Translations under genes and position numbers: made by a program
Source of the DNA: Nocardiopsis endophytica
GTDB lineage: Bacteria; Actinomycetota; Actinomycetes; Streptosporangiales; Streptosporangiaceae
Direction: 5' to 3'
DNA length: 61,363 nt
Assembly (NCBI RefSeq): GCF_027706725.1
Contig: NZ_JAQFWQ010000036.1
Span: 1 to 61,363 of the forward strand
Shown here: positions 35,069-43,425 of the stretch, in pieces
Layout of the letters: every line of letters starts with the position of its first letter
How positions within the stretch are numbered: position 1 is the stretch's first letter
The notes under the pieces: model-generated
Seen by the model: only the letters and a program-made list of their open reading frames with translations
Told to the model about the DNA's origin: nothing
Databases searched by the model: none

Positions 35069-35791
35069 TCATCGGCGGCTCTGTGCGCGCAGCACGGTGT
35101 CGCTGATCAGTCCGGCCAGGCGTTCCGCGTGGTCGCGTGTGTGCGGAACGGTGTCCCCGCGGGCTCCCCGGCGGACCGGTCCCACCGCGAACAGGCGGCG
35201 CTCGGCCCGCCCCTCCGGGCCGAGCAGGGCGCCACGCGGGCAGGTCGCCAGGCCCTCCGCAGGGTCGTGGCCGGACACCAGCGGCGGTGTGCTCACGCGG
35301 GGGTCGCCCGTGGCGACCACCAGGGCCCACGCCGCGACGGGGTCCGGACCGCCCGTCTCGACGCGGACCCGGTCGGCCTCGGCGCGGGCGCCCGCCACCC
35401 GGACGGGGCGGACCTCCAGCGACGCGTACGGGGCCGCCCACGCCGCCGTCGCCGTCAGCGTGTCCTCAAGGTAGTCCCCGTAGACGCGGCGCGGCAGGAA
35501 CGTGGCGGGGGTGCACCGCAGCCCGCTCAGCCGGGCCCACTCCAGCAGGTGGGCCGGGCGGTCGGGGAACGCCGACAGCAGGCGCGCGGGCACCGGGAGC
35601 CGTTCGGAGGTGTGCAGGTCCGAGCCGCGCCCGCAGCGCCCCTCGTCGTCGAGGACGACCACCCGGTACTCCAGGCGCAGCCAGGTGGTGGCGCGCAGCA
35701 GGGCGATGGCGGCCAGCGCGGTGCTCAGGCCGCCCCCGGCGAAGGCGACCAGCGGTTCCGCACCGCCGCCGGGCGCCGCGGATCCGTCCAT
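35069..35791 (-). CDS. FAD/NAD(P)-binding protein, shortened
   Basis: A 240-residue protein resembling FAD/NAD(P)-binding proteins of the NAD_binding_9 type. It keeps LVAFAGGGLSTALAAIALLR (degenerate dinucleotide-binding loop), GRGSDLHTSERLPVPARLLS and FLPRRVYGDYLEDTL, then WALVVATGDPRV and a late cap, DTVPHTRDHAERLAGLI. Typical family members are near 450-600 residues; about half, including the central substrate region, is absent, and the usual GxGxxG reads AGGGLS. It may be an internally deleted relict or a minimal paralogue. No partner gene is adjacent. Confidence 0.6.
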   Translation of the reverse strand: MDGSAAPGGGAEPLVAFAGGGLSTALAAIALLRATTWLRLEYRVVVLDDEGRCGRGSDLHTSERLPVPARLLSAFPDRPAHLLEWARLSGLRCTPATFLPRRVYGDYLEDTLTATAAWAAPYASLEVRPVRVAGARAEADRVRVETGGPDPVAAWALVVATGDPRVSTPPLVSGHDPAEGLATCPRGALLGPEGRAERRLFAVGPVRRGARGDTVPHTRDHAERLAGLISDTVLRAQSRR

Positions 35792-35955
35792 GCCGGGAGT
35801 CTAGACCTCCGGCCGGGCCCATCGAACCCCGCGCGCCGGGCACCGCCCGGTGCGGGCGGGCGGCGCGGCGCACCTGCGATGCCGACCGGTCCCCGGCCAA
35901 CCCCCGGCGGGCCCCGGCCGGGACGCGCGCCGTGCGCCGCGCACCCGGTCGGCGG

Positions 35956-36309
35956 TCAGTAGACAGGCCGGAACCCTCCGATGAGGGTGATCCGGTTGCC
36001 GTCGGGGTCGGTGACCGCCGACAGGCGCACCCCCTTGTTCACCTCCTGGATCCCCTCCGGCGCCAGCCCTCGCTCGCCGAGGGCCTCCACGTGCGCGGGA
36101 AGGTCGTCGACCGCCAGGTTCACCAGCGCCGTGCCCGCCCGGTCCGGGTCCTGCCACACCTGGACCCACCCGGTGTCGGCGGCCCGCCACTCGGCGAGCG
36201 CGTCCATGGGGCGGTTGTCGGGCGCCCGCCCGAAGAGCCGCTCGTACCAGGGGAGCGCGGCGCCGAGGTCGGTGACCGGCGCGACGGCGAGGACATGCTC
36301 GATGGCCAT
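35956..36309 (-). CDS. VOC family (glyoxalase-like) protein
   Basis: A 117-residue single-domain VOC protein. Visible features are IEHVLAVAPVTDLGAALPWY at the start, FGRAPDNRPMDALAEWR, ALVNLAVDDLPAHVEALGER and the terminal TDPDGNRITLIGGFRPVY, typical of glyoxalase/bleomycin-resistance-like proteins that form dimers around a metal or ligand. The start at ATG 36309 gives the standard family length. The substrate is not known. It stands alone between the flavoprotein and a divergent hypothetical gene. Confidence 0.87.
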   Translation of the reverse strand: MAIEHVLAVAPVTDLGAALPWYERLFGRAPDNRPMDALAEWRAADTGWVQVWQDPDRAGTALVNLAVDDLPAHVEALGERGLAPEGIQEVNKGVRLSAVTDPDGNRITLIGGFRPVY

Positions 36310-36435
36310 TGCTGTGGTCCTTCCGGTCGGGTGCGGCCGGGGCCGCCTCTCCGAGAGGGGACTCTCCCGCCACCCGGAACTCATCGCCCGGCCGGGGAGG
36401 CAGGGAGTGTCGTGGGCGGTCTATAACGTGCCGGC

Positions 36436-36911
36436 ATGGCCGATGTCTTCGAACTCGCGATCACGGTGGACCTGCGCGACGAGATCTCGGAGGAGGAGGT
36501 CGCTGAACTGCGATGGCACCTCGGGCTTGGGCCGGAGCCCGAGCCCCCCGCATCGTGACCGCGTTCTCGTTCGTGACCGAGGGCGACGACGGCGGGCCCG
36601 TCGTCGAGGACCGTCCCCAGCCCCTGCTGGGGGAGCACGGTGAGGCGGCCAAGGTGGGCGGGGCGCTCGTCTCGGCCCTGCTGCGCCGGGAGGACACCTG
36701 GCCCGGGGCGTGGGCCCTGACCAGTCGACAGGAGATCCACCCGGACGCCTTCGATGAGACGGGCGAACTGCTCGCCTGGCTCGCGGCCAGGGCGGGCCCC
36801 AGGCACCGGAACCCCGACGGGTCCATCCGCCTCGGGTGGATCCGCTTCTACGAGTCCGACCGGTTCGAGCCCGTCGTGGTCCGCGACGGCGAGGTCGCCT
36901 GGCCCTCATGA
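36436..36911 (+). pseudogene. Hypothetical protein, frameshifted at a C6 run
   Basis: From ATG 36436 the frame reads MADVFELAITVDLRDEIS, then EEVAELRWHLGLGPEPE and stops at 36561. The continuing frame (36549-36911) reads RIVTAFSFVTEGDDGG, then PQPLLGEHGEAAKVGGALVS and WALTSRQEIHPDAFDETGEL, ending DGEVAWPS. The two parts look like one protein of about 158 residues that I associate with conserved actinomycete hypotheticals. The break lies at six C residues (36544-36549); one additional C restores the frame. A sequencing slip or real mutation is possible. A TATAAC box 9 bp before the ATG could be its -10. Confidence 0.65.
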
Positions 36912-36934
36912 CCGCCGGCGGCCGCGCGGCGCAT

Positions 36935-37942
36935 TCAGGCGTCGGCGGGCGAGGTGCGCATGGCTTCGGCGATCCAGAGGTAGGGGAGGTCGTCCTCCTC
37001 ATAGGCGGTCCCGTTGATCACCTCCACCAGGGCGACGTACCGGCCGTGGGTCTCGTCGTACACCGGGTCCTCGGAAGCGGCGTCCTCGTCGGCGATCTCG
37101 CGCAGAAGGTCGGGGATGCGCTGGAAGCCGTCCGCCATCCGGTCGCGGAGTTCGGGGGTGAGCGGGTCGCCGGTCACCCCCGCGGCGCCTTCCATGAAGC
37201 GCGTCACGGCCTCCTGCGCCCGAGGGGAGCGCGGTGGTTCACCGGCGCGGTACGCGGCCAGGACCTCCTCCACCAGGGGCACCCCGCTCTCGTACATGAA
37301 CTCCTGGAAGGGCGCACCGGCCACGGTCCTTCCCAGGTCCGCGGAGTAGGTCTCGTGGAGGTAGGTGCGGACCGCGTCGCGGAACGCCCGGTCCTGCACC
37401 AGGTCGCCCAGTTCGATCCACGCCTCCAGCTGCTCGGCCGTGGGGTCCTCGGGAAGGACGGGCCGCATCGCCCGCAGCCGGTCGACGAAGCCCTCGGGCA
37501 CGTCGAGGCCCTCGCAGACGTCGTTCCAGAAGTCGTCGATGACCCGCTCGCGCTCCTCGTCGGTCATCGAGACGAGCCTGTGCATCAGGTCGGCCTGCGC
37601 GATCGTGCCGCCCTGCCCGATCAGCGCTCTGAGCACCGCGCGCCTGGCCCGCAGCGTGCGCTCCTGGCGCTCGACGATCTCCAGGTGGGTGCTGAGGAGG
37701 GCGTGCAGCGTGGTCCCCCCTTCGAGCAGCCGGCGGATCCCGGCCAGGTCGGTGTCCAGCTCGCGCAGGGTTCGGACGAGTTCGAGGCGGGCGATGGCGT
37801 CGATGTCGTACAGCCGGTGACCCGCCTCGTTCAGACGCGTGGGTGCGATGAGTCCCTCGTCGGAGTAGAACCGGACGGCGCTGACGCTCAGTCCGCTGCG
37901 GCGCGCGGCGTCTCCGATGGGATACAGCTCTTCGTCGTGCAT
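36935..37942 (-). CDS. MerR family transcriptional regulator
   Basis: A 335-residue regulator with an N-terminal MerR HTH (about 6-75; LYPIGDAARRSGLSVSAVRF, YSDEGLIAPTRLNEAGHRLY) and a long helical C-terminal domain of about 240 residues. No CxxC metal or FeS motif is visible, so it is neither SoxR nor a classical metal sensor; a hydrophobic-drug sensor is more likely. It lies 81 bp downstream of a DHA2 efflux pump on the same strand, suggesting it controls drug export. A palindrome like the SoxR box lies 17 bp before ATG 37942, so the message may be nearly leaderless. Confidence 0.88.
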   Translation of the reverse strand: MHDEELYPIGDAARRSGLSVSAVRFYSDEGLIAPTRLNEAGHRLYDIDAIARLELVRTLRELDTDLAGIRRLLEGGTTLHALLSTHLEIVERQERTLRARRAVLRALIGQGGTIAQADLMHRLVSMTDEERERVIDDFWNDVCEGLDVPEGFVDRLRAMRPVLPEDPTAEQLEAWIELGDLVQDRAFRDAVRTYLHETYSADLGRTVAGAPFQEFMYESGVPLVEEVLAAYRAGEPPRSPRAQEAVTRFMEGAAGVTGDPLTPELRDRMADGFQRIPDLLREIADEDAASEDPVYDETHGRYVALVEVINGTAYEEDDLPYLWIAEAMRTSPADA

Positions 37943-37958
37943 GGGGGCCACTGTGCTA

Positions 37959-37975
37959 CCTCAAGCCGCTTGAGG
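37959..37975 (-). promoter_or_regulatory. MerR-type operator, SoxR-box-like palindrome
   Basis: CCTCAAGCCGCTTGAGG has perfect 7-bp arms identical to those of the SoxR box (CCTCAAG/CTTGAGG), with a 3-nt centre in place of the usual 4. On the minus strand, TTGCGC and TAGCAC flank it as weak -35 and -10 elements, the usual MerR promoter layout. Confidence 0.7.
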
Positions 37976-38023
37976 CGCAAGCCCTGAGGGCCGACGGGCG
38001 GGGAGGGCGCCGCAGCGGAGGCG

Positions 38024-39538
38024 TCACCCCTCCCCCCGGCCGCTGGGCCCTCCCTCGCCGGTCTCCGTGGCGGGTTCGCGCGGCTCCATCGGGGGGCCGC
38101 TCACACCGCAGAACAGGCCCTTGTGCGGCTCCACGCGCTGTGCCCGCTCGCGCAGCAGCACGAACGCCAGCACGCCCCCGCCCACGCTCACCGCCGCCAC
38201 GATCAGCATCGCCGCCGCGAAACCGCCCTCGATCCCCGCCGCGCCGCTCACGCCCGCCGCCGCCGGGACCGCCGCGACACCGATCAGCTGCGCCGCCCGT
38301 GCCACCGTGTTGTTCACCCCTGACGCCACCCCCGCGTGCCGCTCCGGGGCCGACGACAGGGCCGTCGCCGTCAGCGGCGCCACCGCCGCCGACAGGCCCA
38401 GCCCCACCACCAGCACCCCCGGCAGTACGCCGGTCACATACCCCGCCTCGGGCGTCAGCCGGGACAACAGCAGCATGCCGACCCCCACCAGCAGCGGGCC
38501 CGCCGTCATCTGCGCGCGCGGGCCGATCCGCTCGGCCAGGCGGCCCGACCGGCCCGACAGCAGCAGCATCAGCACCGTGATCGGCAGGGACGCCGCCCCC
38601 GCTTCCAACGCCGTGTACCCCGCCGCCTCCTGCAGGTACAGCACCAGCAGGAACAGCAGCGGCCCCAGCGCCCCGTACATCAGCACCGTCACCAGGTTCG
38701 CCGCGGTGAACCGCGCCGACCGGAACACCCCCAGCGGCAGCATCGGGGACGCGCTGCGCGCCTCCACGGCCGCGAACGCCGCCAGCGCCGCCGCGCCCAC
38801 GGCCCCGCTCACCGCCACCGCCACCGGCGGGACCGCCCCCGCCCCGGCTTCGATCAGCGCGTAGGTGATGCCCGCCAGCGCCACCACCGCCAGCAGCGCC
38901 CCCGCGTAGTCCATCCGCGCCGGCGCCCCCGCGTCCCGCGACTCGGGCAGGTGGCGCCGGGCGATCAGCAGCACCGCCGCCGCCAGCGGCAGGTTGATGA
39001 GGAAGATCAGCCGCCAGGAGCCGATGTCCACCAGCCACCCGCCCAGGAACGGCCCGACCGCCGCCGCCACCCCGGTCAGGCCCGACCAGGCGCCGACCGC
39101 CTGGGCCCGGTCCTCCTTGCGGAACCCCGCCTGCAGCACCGCCAGGCTTCCCGGGGTGAGCAGCGCGCCGCCCACCCCCTGCAGCACCCGGCCGGCCACC
39201 AGCAGCTCCAGCGTCGGCGCGACCGTGCACAGGGCCGAGGCCAGGGCGAACCACGCCACGCCGAGGGAGAACATCCGCACCCGCCCGAAGCGGTCCGCCA
39301 GCGAGCCGCCGAGCAGGATCAGCGCCGACAGGGTGACCATGTAGCCGTTGGCGATCCACTGCAGCCCGGCCACCCCGGTGCCCAGGTCGTCCTGGATGAC
39401 CGGCAGGGCGACGTTGACGACCGTGGAATCGAGGAAGGCCATCCCCGACCCGAGCACGGTGGCGGCCAGTGTCCACCGTGCCGCGGGCGTCCCCCAGGCG
39501 ATGCCGCCGCCCCGCTCCTCGCCGCTCCCCGTGTCCAC
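38024..39538 (-). CDS. DHA2 family MFS drug efflux transporter
   Basis: A 504-residue, 14-helix drug:H+ antiporter of the EmrB/QacA (DHA2) subfamily. Signature blocks are GMAFLDSTVVNVALPVIQDD (motif D1), GGSLADRFGRVRMFSLGV (motif A), LQGVGGALLTPGSLAVLQAG and GPFLGGWLVDIGSWRLIFLI (motif C-like followed by the WRWxFLIN block). The GTG start is at 39538. It probably exports antibiotics or dyes and is paired with the MerR regulator just downstream; the palindrome between the genes could also affect pump transcription through read-through. Confidence 0.92.
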   Translation of the reverse strand: MDTGSGEERGGGIAWGTPAARWTLAATVLGSGMAFLDSTVVNVALPVIQDDLGTGVAGLQWIANGYMVTLSALILLGGSLADRFGRVRMFSLGVAWFALASALCTVAPTLELLVAGRVLQGVGGALLTPGSLAVLQAGFRKEDRAQAVGAWSGLTGVAAAVGPFLGGWLVDIGSWRLIFLINLPLAAAVLLIARRHLPESRDAGAPARMDYAGALLAVVALAGITYALIEAGAGAVPPVAVAVSGAVGAAALAAFAAVEARSASPMLPLGVFRSARFTAANLVTVLMYGALGPLLFLLVLYLQEAAGYTALEAGAASLPITVLMLLLSGRSGRLAERIGPRAQMTAGPLLVGVGMLLLSRLTPEAGYVTGVLPGVLVVGLGLSAAVAPLTATALSSAPERHAGVASGVNNTVARAAQLIGVAAVPAAAGVSGAAGIEGGFAAAMLIVAAVSVGGGVLAFVLLRERAQRVEPHKGLFCGVSGPPMEPREPATETGEGGPSGRGEG

Positions 39539-39723
39539 GCGCGCCTCCTCTCCCCGGCGCGCCGCTCCCGACGGGCCGTCACCGCCGACGGCGGATCCCG
39601 CGCCGCGCCGGGCGTCACATTACGCGCGCGGGGCCGGGAGCGGCGGGACAGCGCGCCGGAGGGCACACGGAGCGGGGGCGGGACAGGCGCCCTGTCCCGC
39701 CCCCGCCGGGGTGCGGTTCCCCC

Positions 39724-42261
39724 TCACTCGCTCGCGAGCGCCCCCGTGATCGACTGCCCGGCGGCCTTCCGGCCCGGCAGCACCGAGGCCAGCAGGCCCG
39801 CGGCCACCGCGACGCCGATGAACACCGAGATCTGGCCGGCCGGAAGGGCGAACACCATGCTCGGCATGGCCGAGACCCCGGCCGCCCAGCCGAACACGAT
39901 CCCCAGCACGATGCCCACGCCCGCGCCGATCAGGCACAGGACCACGGCCTCGATGCTCAGCATCCGCCGCAGCTGCCCCCGGGCGAGCCCGAGCGCCCGC
40001 AGCATCGCCGACTCGCGGGTGCGCTCCAGCACCGACAGCGCCATCGTGTTCGCGATGCCGAACACCGCGATGATGATCGCCAGGCCCAGCATGGCCGCGA
40101 TGGCCAGGAACGCGATGTTGAGCACGTCGTCGAACTGCGCCTTCATCTCGGCCATCGAGTCCACGCCCACCGTCGGGGCGTCGGCGACCGCGTCGTACAC
40201 CGCGTCGCGCACCTGCTTGGCCGAGGCGCCGTCGGCCCCGGTCACCATCACGCTGGAGGCCCCGTCGGCGTCCGGGAACGCCTGCTCGAAGTCCCGGGGG
40301 GACAGGGTCGCCCCGTACAGGGTCCCTCCCTCCTCCAGGACCGCGGCGATCTCGTACTCCTTCTCGCCGCTCCCGGTGGCGACGGGGAGCGTGTCCCCGG
40401 CCTTGAGGTCGCCCGCGTACCCCTGGGACACGGCCACCTTGCCGGGGCCCACGTCGGCCAGCGACCCGGAGACGGCGTCGTTCTTCAGGTCCTCGCCGAG
40501 CGTGGCGCCGATGTAGGTGCTCACCGGCATGTCCCCCGTGGCGCCGCCGCTCCCGGCGTAGGCCTGGTGCACCTCGACGACGCTCCCGAGGGCGTCGGAG
40601 TCCTCCAGCTCCGCCACCGCCGAGTCGGGGATCACCGCGTCCGGCTCGTCCAGGGGCGCGCTGATCATGTAGTCGGCCGGGAACTGCTCGGAGAGCATCT
40701 CGTCCATCGTGGTCTTGAGCGAGGCGTTGACCACCGCGTACCCGGTGATCAGCGTCGCCCCCACGGTCAGGGCGATCATCGCCGTCGCCGCCCGCTTCGG
40801 GCTGCGGCGCGAGTTGTCGGCGGCCAGCATGCTCGCCACCCCGACGCGCCGCATCACCGGCGAGACGGCCGCCACGACCGCGCGCACCAGCAGCGGCGAC
40901 AGGACCACGACGCCGACGAAGCAGATCAGGCCCGCGACCGTGGTCAGCACCAGGCCCGTGGTGCCGATGCCGGTGGAGTTCGTGGCCGCGAACACGATGC
41001 CGCCCGAGACGAGGAACAGCACCCCGCCGATCACGATGCGCGCCCAGCCGATGCCCTTCTCCAGGCCCTGCGCGGTGGCGCTGGTGCGCAGCGCCGCCAG
41101 CGGCGGAACGCGGGTGGCGCGCCAGGCCGGCAGCAGCGCCGCGCCGAGCGCCATCACGGTGCCCACGGTCATCCCCACCGCGATCGGCAGGACGCCCACG
41201 ACGAGCGACTGAGAGGTGTCGGCGCCCAGCGCCTCGCCCCCGAAGGCGAACCCGGCCCAGCCGGCCCCCAGGCCCGCGGCGATGCCCAGCGCGGAGGCGA
41301 TCAGCCCGACCACCAGCGCCTCGGTGAGCACGCTGCGGAACACCTGGCCGCGCGCCGAGCCCACGCACCGCAGCAGCGCCATCTCCCGCTGGCGCTGGGC
41401 CACCAGGATCGCGAAGGTGTTATAGATGACGATCGCGGCCACGAAGACCGAGATCAGCGCGAACAGCATGAGGGCGACGGTGAGCATCTGCGAGTCGGCG
41501 CCCGAGTTCTTCGCGAGCCGCTCGCCGAAGGCGGTGCCGGTCTCCACGTCGGCGTCCGAACCGGTCACGCCTTCCACCGCGCTGACGGCGGCGGCGTCGG
41601 TGACGCCTTCGGCGGCGGTCACGTCGATCTCGGAATACCCCTCGGCCCCGGTCATCTCCCGGGCGGTGTCCTCGTCGAAGGCGACGACGCCGCGGTAGGC
41701 CAGCTCGCCGTCGACACCGAAGTCGACCAGGCCGCTGACGGTGAACTCGTGCCGGTCGCCCTCGGAGTCGAGCACGGTGACGGTGTCGCCGACCCCGTAC
41801 CCGGTCGCCTCGGCGACGGTGGTGGCCAGCGCGGCCTCACCGGAACCCTCCGGCATGCCCCCTTCATCGGGCTGGAACCGGGTTCCGTCCCCCAGCCCCA
41901 TGCCGATGGTGGGCATGCTCCCCACGGCCCGCCCGTCCTTGTCGAGCAGCGGGGCGTCGCCGCGGGTCATCCCCCCGGCCGAGGCCACCTCGGGCAGGTC
42001 GCGGACCTCCTCCAGGGTGTCGGCCGGCAGCACCGGCGCCGGCGCCTCGGGGTCGGCGGGGGCGTCCTCGTCCTCCGCGGGGACGGCGACGGCGGCGAAG
42101 TCGCCGGCCGACCCCATCATCTTGGTGCTGAAACCCGCCTGCAGGGTGTCGCCGAACACCAGGGTGCCGGAGACGAACATGACGCCCAGGGCGATCGCCA
42201 GGGCGGTGGTGACCAGCCGCGCCTTGTGCATGCGCAGCCCGGCCAGGGTGGTGCGCAGCAT
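39724..42261 (-). CDS. ABC transporter permease, FtsX/MacB-type, two FtsX domains
   Basis: An 845-residue permease: an N-terminal helix (RLVTTALAIALGVMFVSGTL), a large extracellular MacB_PCD-like domain (about 40-255), a first FtsX module of three helices (about 260-400), two further helices, a second extracellular domain (about 515-715) and a final FtsX module (LAIAAMLGLAIIIAVFGIAN, then two more helices to the end). Such duplicated FtsX proteins export lipoproteins, peptides or antibiotics together with an ATPase. The ATG overlaps the ATPase stop (TGATG). A cassette of ATPase, permease and a divergent two-component system is a classic antimicrobial-peptide or cell-envelope stress module. 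Confidence 0.93.
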   Translation of the reverse strand: MLRTTLAGLRMHKARLVTTALAIALGVMFVSGTLVFGDTLQAGFSTKMMGSAGDFAAVAVPAEDEDAPADPEAPAPVLPADTLEEVRDLPEVASAGGMTRGDAPLLDKDGRAVGSMPTIGMGLGDGTRFQPDEGGMPEGSGEAALATTVAEATGYGVGDTVTVLDSEGDRHEFTVSGLVDFGVDGELAYRGVVAFDEDTAREMTGAEGYSEIDVTAAEGVTDAAAVSAVEGVTGSDADVETGTAFGERLAKNSGADSQMLTVALMLFALISVFVAAIVIYNTFAILVAQRQREMALLRCVGSARGQVFRSVLTEALVVGLIASALGIAAGLGAGWAGFAFGGEALGADTSQSLVVGVLPIAVGMTVGTVMALGAALLPAWRATRVPPLAALRTSATAQGLEKGIGWARIVIGGVLFLVSGGIVFAATNSTGIGTTGLVLTTVAGLICFVGVVVLSPLLVRAVVAAVSPVMRRVGVASMLAADNSRRSPKRAATAMIALTVGATLITGYAVVNASLKTTMDEMLSEQFPADYMISAPLDEPDAVIPDSAVAELEDSDALGSVVEVHQAYAGSGGATGDMPVSTYIGATLGEDLKNDAVSGSLADVGPGKVAVSQGYAGDLKAGDTLPVATGSGEKEYEIAAVLEEGGTLYGATLSPRDFEQAFPDADGASSVMVTGADGASAKQVRDAVYDAVADAPTVGVDSMAEMKAQFDDVLNIAFLAIAAMLGLAIIIAVFGIANTMALSVLERTRESAMLRALGLARGQLRRMLSIEAVVLCLIGAGVGIVLGIVFGWAAGVSAMPSMVFALPAGQISVFIGVAVAAGLLASVLPGRKAAGQSITGALASE

Positions 42262-43031
42262 CAGGACTCCAGCTTCAGCAGTCGGTCCGAGACGGTCTCG
42301 GCGGTGGGCGCGTGCACCTCGTCGACCAGGCGGCCGTCCCGCAGGAAGATCACCCGGTCGGCGTAGGAGGCGGCCACCGGGTCGTGGGTGACCATCACGA
42401 TGGTCTGGCCCATGTCCCGGGCCGAGTCGCGCAGGAAGGACAGCACCCCGGCGCCCGAGCGCGAGTCGAGGTTGCCGGTGGGCTCGTCGGCGTAGACCAC
42501 CTCGGGGGCGCCGAGCAGGGCCCGGGCCACCGCCACGCGCTGCTGCTGGCCGCCGGAGAGCTTGGAGGGCAGGTGGTCCAGCCGCTCGCGCAGGCCGACC
42601 ACGTCGATCAGCCGCTCGAAGCGCCCCCGGTCCACCTTGCGCTTGGCGATCTGCGCCGGGAGCAGGATGTTCTGCTCGGCGGTGAGCATCGGCAGCAGGT
42701 TGAACGACTGGAAGATGAAGCCGATGCGGTCCCGGCGCAGCTGGGTGAGCTGCCGGTCGTTGAGGCGGGTGATGTCGGTGCGGCCCAGGTGCACGGTGCC
42801 CGAGCTGGCGGTGTCCAGCCCGGCCAGGCAGTGCATCAGGGTGGACTTGCCCGAGCCCGACGGGCCCATGATGGCGGTGAAGTGCCCGCGGGCGAACTCG
42901 ACGCTGACCCCGTCGAGCGCCCGCACGGCCGAGTCGCCCGCCCCGTACACCTTGGAGAGGCTCCGTGCGATCACCACGGGGGGCGCCTGTGTGCTGTGGT
43001 CGGGTGCGGCCACCGCTGCGGTCTGGCTCAC
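42261..43031 (-). CDS. ABC transporter ATP-binding protein, LolD/MacB-type
   Basis: A 256-residue ATPase partner of the FtsX permease: Walker A GPSGSGKST, Q-loop IFQSFNLLP, signature LSGGQQQRVAVARA, Walker B VVYADEP followed by TGNLDS, and switch His in MVTHDP. The TGNLDS motif is typical of the LolD/MacB/FtsE branch. The GTG start at 43031 follows a CAGGAGCG ribosome-binding site. The stop overlaps the permease ATG. It is divergent from the sensor kinase gene, with repeated ACCGAC-TTCGTCG motifs in between. Confidence 0.95.
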   Translation of the reverse strand: MSQTAAVAAPDHSTQAPPVVIARSLSKVYGAGDSAVRALDGVSVEFARGHFTAIMGPSGSGKSTLMHCLAGLDTASSGTVHLGRTDITRLNDRQLTQLRRDRIGFIFQSFNLLPMLTAEQNILLPAQIAKRKVDRGRFERLIDVVGLRERLDHLPSKLSGGQQQRVAVARALLGAPEVVYADEPTGNLDSRSGAGVLSFLRDSARDMGQTIVMVTHDPVAASYADRVIFLRDGRLVDEVHAPTAETVSDRLLKLES

Positions 43032-43250
43032 GTCTCGTCGCTCCTGCTGTCGAATGCCGTCGATGGGCTGGTGGGCCGGGCCGCGGACGGCCCGGAAGAG
43101 TGCGGCGGAGTCCGGCGGGTTCGCGGCCTGGACACCGACCCTGGAAACGCTATGGGCGCGGATGCCCTTCGGACCTCGGTCGCGAAGCCGATATCCGTCA
43201 TGGCCGAAAGGAGGGGATGTGCCGCGGTCCGGCGCCTTGGGCGGTGTCCA

Positions 43251-43360
43251 GGTACCGACTTTCGTCGGTACCGCGGGGCGGCCCGGGGGTGTCCGGGCGC
43301 CCTCCGGCACCGCGTCGGCCCGCCCTGAGCTGGGCGCGCGCCCGGCACCGACCTTCGTCG
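43251..43360 (+). promoter_or_regulatory. Palindrome and direct repeat between ABC exporter and two-component genes
   Basis: GGTACCGAC-tttc-GTCGGTACC (43251-43272) is a perfect 9-bp-arm palindrome. ACCGACTTTCGTCG (43254-43267) recurs as ACCGACCTTCGTCG at 43347-43360, 93 bp away. They lie in the 394-bp divergent gap (43032-43425) and are good candidates for binding by the neighbouring response regulator. Nothing else is recognised in the gap. Confidence 0.55.
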
Positions 43361-43425
43361 CCCCCGCCGGGAACCGCCGCTCACCAGGCAGGATCGGGGC
43401 CGCGGCGCCGCCTAGACTCCGGGGT

